A model generated the notes under the pieces. It was given only the letters and a program-made list of their open reading frames with translations, searched no databases and was not told the origin of the DNA. Position numbers and translations under genes: made by a program. Of a DNA stretch of 64,000 nt, positions 24,642 through 32,801 are shown piece after piece (positions within the stretch are counted from its first letter, which is position 1; each line of letters starts with the position of its first letter). Origin of the DNA: an uncultured Oscillospiraceae bacterium (GTDB lineage Bacteria; Bacillota; Clostridia; Oscillospirales; Oscillospiraceae); assembly GCA_947626845.1 (NCBI GenBank), contig CANQTW010000001.1, forward strand, positions 62,001 through 126,000. The letters run 5' to 3'.

Positions 24642-24670
24642 TTGACAAGCGGAAAAATGTATGGTATACT
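24642..24670 (+). promoter_or_regulatory. Near-consensus promoter pointing into the 3' end of trkH
   Basis: TTGACA (24642-24647), 17 nt, TATACT (24665-24670), preceded by an A/T-rich stretch. Transcription would begin near 24677 and enter trkH antisense 28 nt later. No plus-strand gene follows. Confidence 0.55.
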
Positions 24671-24704
24671 CCGAAGCGTACAGGCATTGGGCCCCGCTCA
24701 GCGG

Positions 24705-26144
24705 TCACTTTCTCCAGGTGGCGGGGCGGAGCATCAGCAGGAGGGGGAATATCTCCAGGCGTCCGGCCAGCATATCGAACATGAGCACAAATTTGGACAG
24801 GGCCGAATAGTCGCCGAAGTTGCCGGAGGGCCCCACCAGGCTCAGGCCGGGGCCGATATTGTTGAGGGTCGCGGCCACGGCGGAGAAGTTGGTGGTGAAA
24901 TCGAAGTTATCCAGGCTGATGACCAGCATGGAGCCGAAGAACACGGCGATATACGCCAAAAGCCAGCTGTTGACGGAGTGGATCATCCGGCTCTCCAGGG
25001 CCTTGCCGTCCAGGCGCACCACGGTGACGGAGCGGGGGTGGATCATCCGCCGCAGCTCCCTGCCGATGCTCTTGAAATACATCAGCACCCGACTGACCTT
25101 GATGCCGCCGCCGGTGGAGCCGGCGCAGGCGCCCACGAACATGAGGCATATGAGCACCGTCTTGGAGAAGGTGGGCCACAGGTCAAAATCCACGCTGGTA
25201 AAGCCCGTGGTGGTCATGATGGACGAGCACTGGAACGCCGCGTGGAGCAGGGCGTAGCCGAAGCCGGTGCCCCCCTGGGTCATCAGATTCACCGTCACCA
25301 GCGCCATGGCGGCCAGGAAGATGAGGAGATATCCCCGCACCTCCTCCATGGCCAGGGCGGAGCGGACCTTGCGGATCAGCAGGAAGAAGTAGAAGTTGAA
25401 ATTGACGCCGAAGGCGAACATAAAGACCGTCACCACGATCTGCACAAAGGGGGAGTAGCTGGCAAAGGAGTCGTTGAGAAGGCCGAAGCCGCCGGTACCG
25501 GCGGTGCCGAAGGAGATGCAGAAGGCGGAAAAGAGGTCCAGCTTCCCCAGCAGGAGGATGACCACCTCCAAAAGCGTCATGCCCAGATAGATGCCGTAGA
25601 GGTACACGGCGGTCTTCTGGAGCCGCGGCACCAGCTTGCCCACACTGGGGCCGGGGGACTCTGCGCGCATGATGAGGATGCTCTGGCCGCCGGCCATAGG
25701 CAGCAGCGCCAGCAGGAACACTAAGACGCCCATGCCGCCGATCCAGTGGGTGAAGCTCCTCCAGAAGAGGAGCGAGCGGGGCATGGACTCCACATCGGAG
25801 AGGATGGACGCGCCGGTGGTGGTAAAGCCGGAGACCACCTCAAAGAGGGCGTCCACGAAGTTGGGGATACACCCGGAGATGAAGAAGGGCAGCGCCCCGG
25901 CCAGGGACAGGAATATCCACGAAAGCGCCGTGGCCACAAAGCCCTCGCGGGCGTAAAACGCCTGATTTTTCGGCCTCTTGGCGGCCATCGCCACACCCGG
26001 CACGGCCGTGGCGGCGATGGCGATGAGGTAGGTCACGGCATAGGGCTCGCCGTACCCCAGGCACAGCGCCAGGGGGATCAGCAGGAAGGCCGCCTCGATG
26101 CACAGCACCCAGCCCACCAGCCAGCGGATAAAGGAGTAGTTCAT
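24705..26144 (-). CDS. trkH: TrkH/KtrB-type potassium transporter membrane subunit
   Basis: 479-residue membrane protein that, with TrkA, takes up potassium. It has the four-fold M1-P-M2 design; the pore-loop glycines are visible in FTTTGAS, GTAGTGGFG, MTTTGFTS and NNIGPGLS. HWIGGMGVLVF precedes the first filter region. Its stop is 162 nt from the IS-flanking hairpin. It lies 13 nt after trkA, so both are one operon. Ends naturally at ...LRPATWRK, so the insertion did not truncate it. Confidence 0.93.
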   Translation of the reverse strand: MNYSFIRWLVGWVLCIEAAFLLIPLALCLGYGEPYAVTYLIAIAATAVPGVAMAAKRPKNQAFYAREGFVATALSWIFLSLAGALPFFISGCIPNFVDALFEVVSGFTTTGASILSDVESMPRSLLFWRSFTHWIGGMGVLVFLLALLPMAGGQSILIMRAESPGPSVGKLVPRLQKTAVYLYGIYLGMTLLEVVILLLGKLDLFSAFCISFGTAGTGGFGLLNDSFASYSPFVQIVVTVFMFAFGVNFNFYFFLLIRKVRSALAMEEVRGYLLIFLAAMALVTVNLMTQGGTGFGYALLHAAFQCSSIMTTTGFTSVDFDLWPTFSKTVLICLMFVGACAGSTGGGIKVSRVLMYFKSIGRELRRMIHPRSVTVVRLDGKALESRMIHSVNSWLLAYIAVFFGSMLVISLDNFDFTTNFSAVAATLNNIGPGLSLVGPSGNFGDYSALSKFVLMFDMLAGRLEIFPLLLMLRPATWRK

Positions 26145-26157
26145 ATCTCTCTCCGCC

Positions 26158-27528
26158 TCACTTCAGGATATCGTTGATGGACTGGAGCTTTCGGGCGGTG
26201 GTGACCAGCACCACGGTATCGCCCCGGCGGAGCTGGTCGTTGCCGCGGGGGATGATGAGCTGGCCGCCCCGGTAGATACAGCAGATGAGCAGGTCGGGGA
26301 TCATTCGGGGGCGCAGCTCGGAGAGGGGGATGTTGGTGACGGCGCTGTCGGCCTTGATGTGAAATTCCAGTGCCTCCACGCGCCTGTTCGCCAGGTAGTA
26401 GAGGGACTCGATGTTGCTGGAGTCGGAGGAGTTGGACATGGCCCGCACATACCGGAGGATGCTGTACGCCGTGATCTCCTTGGGGTTGATGATGCTCCCT
26501 ACGGGCAGCTCCTCGGTGACCTCGGTAAAGCCGAAGGTGGAGACCTTTGTAATGGCCCGCACCTGGGATATCTTTTTGGCGTACAGCGCCAGGAGGATAT
26601 TTTCCTCGTCCATATCCGTCAGAGGCACGAACACGTCCTCGCCGGCGATGCCCTCCTCCAGCAAAAGCTGGCGGTCAATGGCGTCGCCGCAGATGATCTC
26701 CGCGCCGGGCAGCTGGGCGGAGAGGCCCTCGCATACCGCCCTGTTCTTCTCGATGATCTTCACCCGACTGCCGGAGGCCAACAGCATGTCGGCCAGATAG
26801 TAGCCCGTCCTGCCCCCGCCGATGATCATCACGTTCCGGGTGGGCCTTGTCTGAAAGCCCAGCCGTTTGAAAAGCGTCGCCATCTCCTGGGGCGGGGTGA
26901 TGATGTATATCCGGTCCCCGGCCTTCAGCACCGTGTCGCCGCGGGGGATCTCCACCTCGCGGGTACGGCCCCGCTCCAGAATGCAGATCAGCGTCCCCTT
27001 GGAAATCTTGCCGGGGAAGTCCATTACCTTGATGTTGTCCGCCGGAGACCCCTCCGGGATGATGATCTCGATCATATTCACCCGTCCCTTGGCAAAGGAC
27101 TCGTGGGTCTGGGCGCCGGGGATCTGGATAAGGTCGAAGATCTCCCCGGCGGTGGCGGACTCCGGGTTGATGGCCATGGAGAGGCCCAGCTCGTCCTTGA
27201 TCATGTTGATCTCCCGGAAATAGACGGGGTTGCGCACACGGGCGATGGTCTGACAGCCGGAGAGCTTCTTGGCCATGAGACAGCAGAGCATGTTGACCTC
27301 GTCCTGGTCGGTGACGGCGATCAGCAGATGCGCGGAGGCGACCCCCGCCTCCTCCAGGACCTCGTGACTGACGCCGTTTCCGGCGATGCCCTGCACGTCT
27401 ATTTTCTCCAGCGCGGAGTTGAGCCTTTCGGCGTTGGTGTCGATCAGGGTGATCTGATGCCCCTCGGCGTTGAGATTGTCCGCCAGCGAATAACCCACGC
27501 CGCCGGCCCCCACAATGATGATGTTCAA
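26158..27528 (-). CDS. trkA: Trk system potassium uptake protein TrkA
   Basis: 456-residue cytosolic gating subunit with two RCK_N/RCK_C modules. Nucleotide-binding loops are NIIIVGAGGVGYSLADNL at the start and VMIIGGGRTGYYLA near residue 235; acidic ends IDTNAERL and the second-domain KIIEKNRAVCEGL fit NAD(H)/ATP binding. RCK_C domains occupy about 140-220 and 370-450. Start is TTG 27528, with AGGAGG eight bases upstream; no ATG is available near the conserved N-terminus. Confidence 0.93.
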   Translation of the reverse strand: MNIIIVGAGGVGYSLADNLNAEGHQITLIDTNAERLNSALEKIDVQGIAGNGVSHEVLEEAGVASAHLLIAVTDQDEVNMLCCLMAKKLSGCQTIARVRNPVYFREINMIKDELGLSMAINPESATAGEIFDLIQIPGAQTHESFAKGRVNMIEIIIPEGSPADNIKVMDFPGKISKGTLICILERGRTREVEIPRGDTVLKAGDRIYIITPPQEMATLFKRLGFQTRPTRNVMIIGGGRTGYYLADMLLASGSRVKIIEKNRAVCEGLSAQLPGAEIICGDAIDRQLLLEEGIAGEDVFVPLTDMDEENILLALYAKKISQVRAITKVSTFGFTEVTEELPVGSIINPKEITAYSILRYVRAMSNSSDSSNIESLYYLANRRVEALEFHIKADSAVTNIPLSELRPRMIPDLLICCIYRGGQLIIPRGNDQLRRGDTVVLVTTARKLQSINDILK

Positions 27529-27566
27529 GGAAAATTCCTCCTGAAGCGCACATTTTTCTATGTTGG

Positions 27567-27594
27567 ATTGTAACACAAAACAAAAATATTTCAA
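27567..27594 (-). promoter_or_regulatory. Promoter of trkA-trkH
   Basis: Minus-strand TTGAAA (27594-27589), 16 nt, TACAAT (27572-27567), 39 nt before the TTG start. Confidence 0.55.
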
Positions 27595-27597
27595 CCC

Positions 27598-27625
27598 TTG
27601 ACGCCTGTTTTTGCGGGTGTAAAAT
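27598..27625 (+). promoter_or_regulatory. Promoter of sfsA
   Basis: TTGACG (27598-27603), 16 nt, TAAAAT (27620-27625); back-to-back with the trkA promoter, -35 boxes only 3 nt apart. Confidence 0.6.
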
Positions 27626-27663
27626 ACAAATTGACCACAGATCGCACAAAGGAGGCGCGGGCC

Positions 27664-28344
27664 ATGCGGTACGAAAATATACGCCAGGGCGTTTTCCTCA
27701 GCCGCCCCAATCGGTTCATCGCCCATGTGGAGACCGGCGGCGGCGTGGAGGTCTGCCATGTGAAAAACACGGGCCGCTGCCGGGAGCTTCTTGTGCCGGG
27801 CGCCCCCGTGTGGCTGACGGAGAGCGCCAACCCGGCCCGCAGGACCCGCTTTGACCTGGTGGCCGTACAAAAGGGGGACCGGCTCATCAACATGGACGCC
27901 GCCGCGCCCAATCGGGTCTTCGGGGAAGTTCTGGCCGCCGGCCTCCTGCTCCCCTCCCCCACCCTCATCCGCCCTGAGACCCGCTTCGGGGATTCGCGGC
28001 TGGACTTCTACGTGGAAAACCGCTCCTCGCGCGCTTTCTGCGAGGTCAAGGGTGTGACGCTGGAGCAGGACGGCGTCGCCCTCTTCCCCGACGCGCCCAC
28101 CGAGCGGGGCGTGAAGCACTTAAAGGAGCTTGTCAAATGCGTGGAGGCCGGTTTTTCGGCCTGGGCCGTGTTTATCGTACAGATGCGGGACGTCCGTTAC
28201 TTCACCCCCAACAGGGCCACCCACCCCGCCTTTGCCGACGCCCTGAGAGCCGCCTCCGACGCCGGCGTCCGCCTCCTCTGCCTGGACTGCCGCGTCACGC
28301 CGGACAGTATAACGGCCCGCGGGGAGGTCAAAATCGTCCTGTGA
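27664..28344 (+). CDS. sfsA: SfsA-family protein (DNA-binding / nuclease-like fold)
   Basis: 226 residues. SfsA is named from sugar fermentation stimulation in E. coli; its biochemical role is not settled. Family motifs: RFIAHVE, HVKNTGRCRELLVPG, PNRVFGEVLA, GDSRLDFYVE, CEVKGVTLE, FPDAPTERGVKHL. The D-E-K-like arrangement resembles restriction-nuclease folds. Start ATG 27664 with AGGAGG upstream; an earlier frame start at 27598 lies inside the promoter. Confidence 0.9.
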   Translation: MRYENIRQGVFLSRPNRFIAHVETGGGVEVCHVKNTGRCRELLVPGAPVWLTESANPARRTRFDLVAVQKGDRLINMDAAAPNRVFGEVLAAGLLLPSPTLIRPETRFGDSRLDFYVENRSSRAFCEVKGVTLEQDGVALFPDAPTERGVKHLKELVKCVEAGFSAWAVFIVQMRDVRYFTPNRATHPAFADALRAASDAGVRLLCLDCRVTPDSITARGEVKIVL

Positions 28345-28498
28345 TCCGCCTTTTCTTCGGGCGCGAAAAGGTTTTTTCTGTCAAAAAATTATCAAATACT
28401 TCCATCCATCACTTTTTTGTCGGCCTTTCCTGCGAAAAAGCGCAAAAAAAGTCCCTTTTTGGCAGCTTTCGCGCCGAAAATGTTTCATGTGGCGCAAA

Positions 28499-28547
28499 AC
28501 CCTGTATATTGTGTTATGCCAAATGTCAAAAACACAATATATGCTGT
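28499..28547 (+). promoter_or_regulatory. Two NrdR boxes upstream of nrdD
   Basis: ACCCTGTATATTGTGT (28499-28514) and ACACAATATATGCTGT (28532-28547) each match the palindromic NrdR consensus acaCwATATATwGtgt at 14 of 16 positions. Their centres are 33 bp apart, three helical turns, as is usual for NrdR pairs. The second ends 8 bp before the -35. Confidence 0.88.
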
Positions 28548-28554
28548 TTTGTTC

Positions 28555-28583
28555 TTGACAACCCCCCAAAACCGTGCTATAGT
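28555..28583 (+). promoter_or_regulatory. nrdD promoter
   Basis: TTGACA (28555-28560), 17 nt, TATAGT (28578-28583). Confidence 0.85.
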
Positions 28584-28685
28584 TTATTCTGCTCCGGCTT
28601 CGGCAGAGCCGTAAGCCGTCACAACGCCTATTCCGCATCTTAGCGTGCCGGAAATAAGAAACGACCTACAAAAGGGGAGACAGAT

Positions 28686-30884
28686 ATGAAGATCATCAAG
28701 CGAAACGGCGCGGAGATGGAGTTTGACATCAAGAAGATCGAGAACGCCATCAGCAAGGCCAATATGTCCGTGGAGGAAGCGTCCCGCATGACGCCCCTTC
28801 AGATCAGGCGCATTTCCGAATCCGTGGCCCTGGACTGCGAGAACATGGGCCGGAGCCCCTCCGTGGAGGAGATTCAGGACCTGGTAGAGAAGCAGATCAT
28901 GGCCCACGGGGCCTTTGAGGTGGCCAAGAACTACATCACCTACCGCTACACCCGCTCCCTGGTCCGCCAGAGCAACACCACCGACGAGAAGATCCTCTCC
29001 CTCATCGAGTGCTGCAACGAGGAGGCCAAGCAGGAGAACTCCAACAAGAATCCTGTGGTCAACTCCACCCAGCGGGACTACATGGCCGGCGAAGTAAGCC
29101 GCGACCTTTCCGAGCGCATCCTTCTCCCCCGTGACATCGTGGAGGCCCACGAGGCCGGCATCATCCACTTCCACGACACCGACTATTACGCCCAGCACAT
29201 GCACAACTGCGACCTGGTGAACTTAGAGGACATGCTTCAGAACGGCACCGTCATCACCGGCACCCTCATCGAGCGTCCTCACAGCTTCTCCACCGCCTGC
29301 AACATCGCCACGCAAATCATCGCCCAGGTGGCCTCCAACCAGTACGGCGGCCAGTCCATCTCCCTCACGCACCTGGCCCCCTTCGTGGACATCTCCCGCA
29401 GGAAGATCCGCAAGGTCGTGGAGCAGGAGCTGGTGACCCTGGGCGTCAACCCCACCGAGGAAAAAATCCAGAAGATCGTGGAGGGCCGCCTTCTTGAGGA
29501 GATCCGACGGGGCGTCCAGACCATCCAGTACCAGGTGGTCACCCTCCTCACCACCAACGGACAGGCCCCCTTCGTCACCGTCTTCATGTACCTGGGCGAG
29601 GCCCGCAACGAGCGGGAGCGGGAAGACCTGGCCCTCATCATCCGGGAGGTCCTGGAGCAGCGTTACGAGGGCACCAAGAACGAGGACGGCGTCTGGGTCA
29701 CCCCCGCCTTCCCCAAGCTCATCTACGTCCTGGAGGAGGACAACATCACCGAGGGGTCCCGGTATTGGGAGCTTACCAAGCTGGCCGCCAAGTGCACCGC
29801 CCGCAGGATGGTGCCCGACTACATCAGCGAGAAGAAGATGCTGGAGCTGAAGGGTGACGTCTACACCTGCATGGGCTGCCGCTCCTTCCTGACCCCTGAC
29901 CGCTTCACCGACGCGGGCGTGGGCAACATCGCCAACGCCGGCAACTACGAGCCGGGCAAGCACAAGTACTATGGCCGCTTCAACCAGGGCGTGGTCACCA
30001 TCAATCTCCCCGACGTGGCCCTCTCCTCCGGCGGCAATATGGATAAATTCTGGAGAATCTTCGAGGACCGTCTGGAGCTGTGCCACCGGGCCCTCCGGTG
30101 CCGCCACGAGCGCCTTCTGGGCACCCCCTCCGACGTGGCCCCCATCCTCTGGCAGCACGGCGCCCTGGCGCGTCTCGCCAAGGGCGAGCCCATCGACAAG
30201 CTCCTCTACGGCGGCTACTCCACCATCAGCCTGGGCTACGCCGGCCTTTACGAGTGCGTCAAGTACATGACCGGCAAGTCCCACACCGATCCTGAGGCCA
30301 CCCCCTTCGCCCTCTCGGTCATGCAGAAGATGAACGACAAGTGCAAGGAGTGGAAGCTGGCGGAGAACATCGACTACTCCCTCTACGGCACGCCCCTGGA
30401 GTCCACCACCTACAAATTCGCCAAGTGCCTCCAGCGCCGCTTCGGCATCATCGAGGGCATCACCGACAAGGGCTACATCACCAACTCCTACCACGTCCAC
30501 GTCACCGAGCAGATCGACGCCTTCACCAAGCTCAAATTCGAGTCCGAATTCCAGGCCCTCTCCCCCGGCGGCGCCATCAGCTACGTGGAGGTCCCGGACA
30601 TGCAGAACAACTTGGAGGCCGTGCTGCAGGTGATGAAGTTCATCTACGACAACATCATCTACGCCGAGCTGAACACCAAGTCCGACTACTGCCAGTGCTG
30701 CGGCTGGGACGGCGAGATCGACATCGTCGAGGAGGACGGCAAGCTCATCTGGAAATGCCCCAAGTGCGGCAACACCGACCAGAACAAGATGAACGTGGCC
30801 CGACGCACCTGCGGCTACATCGGCACTCAGTTCTGGAACCAGGGCCGGACCCAGGAGATCAGGGACCGGGTTTTACACCTGTAA
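28686..30884 (+). CDS. nrdD: Anaerobic (class III) ribonucleoside-triphosphate reductase
   Basis: Reduces ribonucleoside triphosphates to deoxy forms using a glycyl radical, so it works without oxygen. 732 residues: ATP-cone at about 1-95 (IIKRNGAEMEFDIKKIENAI), catalytic barrel with GIIHFHDTDYYA and STACNIAT, then a zinc site CQCCG and CPKCG near 665-695, and the glycyl radical loop RRTCGYIGTQ close to the end. Start ATG 28686 follows AAAGGGGAG. Activated by NrdG encoded 414 nt downstream; NrdR boxes indicate repression when dNTP/ATP is high. Confidence 0.97.
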   Translation: MKIIKRNGAEMEFDIKKIENAISKANMSVEEASRMTPLQIRRISESVALDCENMGRSPSVEEIQDLVEKQIMAHGAFEVAKNYITYRYTRSLVRQSNTTDEKILSLIECCNEEAKQENSNKNPVVNSTQRDYMAGEVSRDLSERILLPRDIVEAHEAGIIHFHDTDYYAQHMHNCDLVNLEDMLQNGTVITGTLIERPHSFSTACNIATQIIAQVASNQYGGQSISLTHLAPFVDISRRKIRKVVEQELVTLGVNPTEEKIQKIVEGRLLEEIRRGVQTIQYQVVTLLTTNGQAPFVTVFMYLGEARNEREREDLALIIREVLEQRYEGTKNEDGVWVTPAFPKLIYVLEEDNITEGSRYWELTKLAAKCTARRMVPDYISEKKMLELKGDVYTCMGCRSFLTPDRFTDAGVGNIANAGNYEPGKHKYYGRFNQGVVTINLPDVALSSGGNMDKFWRIFEDRLELCHRALRCRHERLLGTPSDVAPILWQHGALARLAKGEPIDKLLYGGYSTISLGYAGLYECVKYMTGKSHTDPEATPFALSVMQKMNDKCKEWKLAENIDYSLYGTPLESTTYKFAKCLQRRFGIIEGITDKGYITNSYHVHVTEQIDAFTKLKFESEFQALSPGGAISYVEVPDMQNNLEAVLQVMKFIYDNIIYAELNTKSDYCQCCGWDGEIDIVEEDGKLIWKCPKCGNTDQNKMNVARRTCGYIGTQFWNQGRTQEIRDRVLHL

Positions 30885-30894
30885 AAATAATATT

Positions 30895-30918
30895 TCCCCG
30901 AGGCCGACGCCTCGGGGA
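30895..30918 (+). terminator. Hairpin between nrdD and the downstream genes
   Basis: Stem TCCCCGAGGC / GCCTCGGGGA with loop CGAC, then TAGTTTTA. It may lower transcription into the small gene and nrdG. Confidence 0.7.
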
Positions 30919-30952
30919 TAGTTTTACGGGAACAGCAAAGGAGGCGTAGGCC

Positions 30953-31276
30953 ATGGAAACACTGTCGAGGATTCCCTGGACCTGGGAGGTCCCCCTGGCG
31001 GACGCAAAGATTACGGGCCTTACGCGGGAGGGCAAAAGCCTCATCCTGTCCCTGGACTGCTCCTGGACGGCGCTGAACAGGGCACGGCACATTAAAAGGC
31101 TCATCTTTGAAAACTGCTCATCGGTTCCCCCAGGGGATATCGCGGGGCGCTTCTGGTTCCGGGAACGTGTCACGCGAGTCGGGGCGAGGCAGAGGCTCTG
31201 CCTCACTACCGCCGACGCCAGGGACCACAAGCGTGACTATGAATTTGAGTTTTCCAGCGTGACAGCGGAAAAATAG
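30953..31276 (+). CDS. Small unknown protein between nrdD and nrdG
   Basis: 107 residues, not recognised. No signal peptide, membrane helix or cysteine motif is apparent; the chain is rich in Arg and has alternating strands (WTWEVPLADAKITGL, LILSLDCSW, DYEFEFSSV) suggesting a small beta protein. GGAGG lies nine bases upstream of ATG 30953, and it ends 21 nt before nrdG, so it is real and co-translated. Position suggests a link to the reductase or its activase, but nothing in the sequence shows it. Confidence 0.65.
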   Translation: METLSRIPWTWEVPLADAKITGLTREGKSLILSLDCSWTALNRARHIKRLIFENCSSVPPGDIAGRFWFRERVTRVGARQRLCLTTADARDHKRDYEFEFSSVTAEK

Positions 31277-31297
31277 CGGAGAAGGAGCAAAAACACC

Positions 31298-31831
31298 ATG
31301 AATTACGGCGAGATCAAAAACTGCGATATAGCCGACGGGCAGGGGGTACGGGTGACGCTCTTCGTCTCCGGCTGTACCAACCACTGCGAGGGGTGCTTCC
31401 AGCCCCAGACCTGGGATTTCGGCTTCGGCCAACCCTTCACGGGGGAGACGGAGGAGGCGCTTATGGAGATGCTCGCCCCCGGCTACATCAACGGCCTGAC
31501 GCTCTTGGGCGGCGAGCCCATGGAGCCAGAAAACCAGCGGGCGCTCCTGCCCTTCGTCCGGCGGGTCCGAAAGACCTATCCCGAAAAGACCATCTGGTGC
31601 TACTCCGGCTTCACCTTAGAGGAGCTTCTCACCGACGGCTCCCACCCCCGGTGCGAGGCGACGGACGAGCTTTTGTCCTATATCGACGTCTTAGTGGACG
31701 GCAAGTTCGTCCTGGCGCTGAAGGACATCTCCCTGCGCTTTCGCGGCTCCCGAAACCAGCGGATCATCGCCCTGCCCGAAACGCTGAAAACCGGCCAGAT
31801 CTGCCTGTGGGATGACCATATGGGCAAATAA
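31298..31831 (+). CDS. nrdG: Anaerobic ribonucleotide reductase activating protein
   Basis: Radical SAM activase that places the glycyl radical on NrdD. 177 residues. The cluster motif is CTNHCEGC (CxxxCxxC), followed by LTLLGGEPME for SAM binding and a typical VDGKFVLALKDISLRFRGSRNQR C-terminal part. Start ATG 31298 follows GGAGAAGGAG. It ends at a module-plus-terminator unit. Confidence 0.95.
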   Translation: MNYGEIKNCDIADGQGVRVTLFVSGCTNHCEGCFQPQTWDFGFGQPFTGETEEALMEMLAPGYINGLTLLGGEPMEPENQRALLPFVRRVRKTYPEKTIWCYSGFTLEELLTDGSHPRCEATDELLSYIDVLVDGKFVLALKDISLRFRGSRNQRIIALPETLKTGQICLWDDHMGK

Positions 31832-31867
31832 CCGCCGGTATCCGTCAAATTGTTTTTCGGCAAACTG
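31831..31867 (+). repeat. Pre-terminator module, copy E
   Basis: ACCGCCGGTATCCG...TTTTTCGGCAAACTG between the nrdG stop and its terminator; the CAAACTG end matches copies B and D exactly at the same position relative to the hairpin. Confidence 0.5.
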
Positions 31868-31905
31868 ATCCCCGTGGCCAACAGGTTGGTCACGGGGATT
31901 TTCTT
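31868..31905 (+). terminator. nrdG terminator
   Basis: Fourteen-base-pair stem ATCCCCGTGGCCAA / TTGGTCACGGGGAT (one G-U) followed by TTTTCTTATTTT. Confidence 0.9.
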
Positions 31906-31908
31906 ATT

Positions 31909-32709
31909 TTATTCCTTGTCCTTCCGCTCTTTCGGCATCTCTTTTGGCGACGCGGCGGACAGCAGGCTCACAAGGTCGAGGGCGGTGTACGCCGCCAAAA
32001 GCACAAGCGGCGCCCGCAGGGTCAGGGGCGCGGGGTCCGCCGCGGCCACCGGCAGAAGAAATACGGACACGGTACTCATAAAGAGCGCGCCGGCCAGGTT
32101 CCGCCGGCCAAAGGCGTACCCGGCGCGGTTGAAGCCGCTGACGGCCATGGAGGCCAGCGCCAGGCACCGGAAGATGTACTCCGACATGACCGGGTTCCCG
32201 GCGTTCTGCCGATAGCACGACACCATCCAGTAACAGCACAGAAGCGCCGGCATGACGCTTCCGGGCCGCAGATACGGCGACTCCTTGCGGGTGTAGGAGG
32301 CGTGGGCCATAGCGGCCATTCCAAAGCCCGCCAGCGCCAGGAGAATGAGAAAGGCCCATCTGGCGTTGCCCTCCATACCCATGATTTCCGTGCCAGACAG
32401 CAGGAGCAGCAGGGCGCAGGCCATAACGGCGAAGCCCATCAGGGCCTTGGCGGCAAAGAGGCCGTACTCCCGGACGGGGAACGCCTTTCTGTAGCTCCCC
32501 TCCGCCTCATAGCCCCTGGCCGCCAGACGCAGGGCCAGGGCGATGGCCACGGCCAGGACGGTCAGCATGACAAGGGCGACGCTGGCCGCCGCACCGCGCC
32601 GGGGGAGGCCGGACGGGTCGAAAGCCGTTTTCAGTTCCACATGCCTTATAAAGGCCCCCAGGAACCCCAGCAGGAGCACCGCTATGGGGACGAGCCGTAT
32701 TTTTCGCAT
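31909..32709 (-). CDS. Unknown integral membrane protein
   Basis: 266 residues with about seven hydrophobic helices (near 5-22, 42-62, 85-106, 118-137, 150-165, 178-192 and 205-240) and a charged C-terminal tail (PKEMPKERKDKE). No catalytic motif or known family was recognised. ATG 32709 is chosen over GTG 32718 because AGGTG sits in front of it. It is monocistronic, converges on nrdG and is divergent from spoIID. Confidence 0.7.
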   Translation of the reverse strand: MRKIRLVPIAVLLLGFLGAFIRHVELKTAFDPSGLPRRGAAASVALVMLTVLAVAIALALRLAARGYEAEGSYRKAFPVREYGLFAAKALMGFAVMACALLLLLSGTEIMGMEGNARWAFLILLALAGFGMAAMAHASYTRKESPYLRPGSVMPALLCCYWMVSCYRQNAGNPVMSEYIFRCLALASMAVSGFNRAGYAFGRRNLAGALFMSTVSVFLLPVAAADPAPLTLRAPLVLLAAYTALDLVSLLSAASPKEMPKERKDKE

Positions 32710-32801
32710 ATTCCGCACCTGGCCTCAATAAAATCTGATTGGACATGCATCCGTTGTTATTTTACAACATCAAACCCTTTCAGTCAAGATGGAGGCGCGC
32801 T

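Larger units (their letters stand above)
28345..28685. other. Intergenic region upstream of nrdD
   Basis: A 341-bp gap. The first 150 bp are A/T-rich with no gene seen; then come two NrdR boxes, the nrdD promoter and a leader of about 95 nt that contains a small CGGCT/AGCCG hairpin. Confidence 0.7.

Noticed and set aside
24648-24704. A small RNA gene starting after the 24642 promoter
   Set aside because: No terminator hairpin or stable fold was found before trkH; only the promoter itself is supportable.
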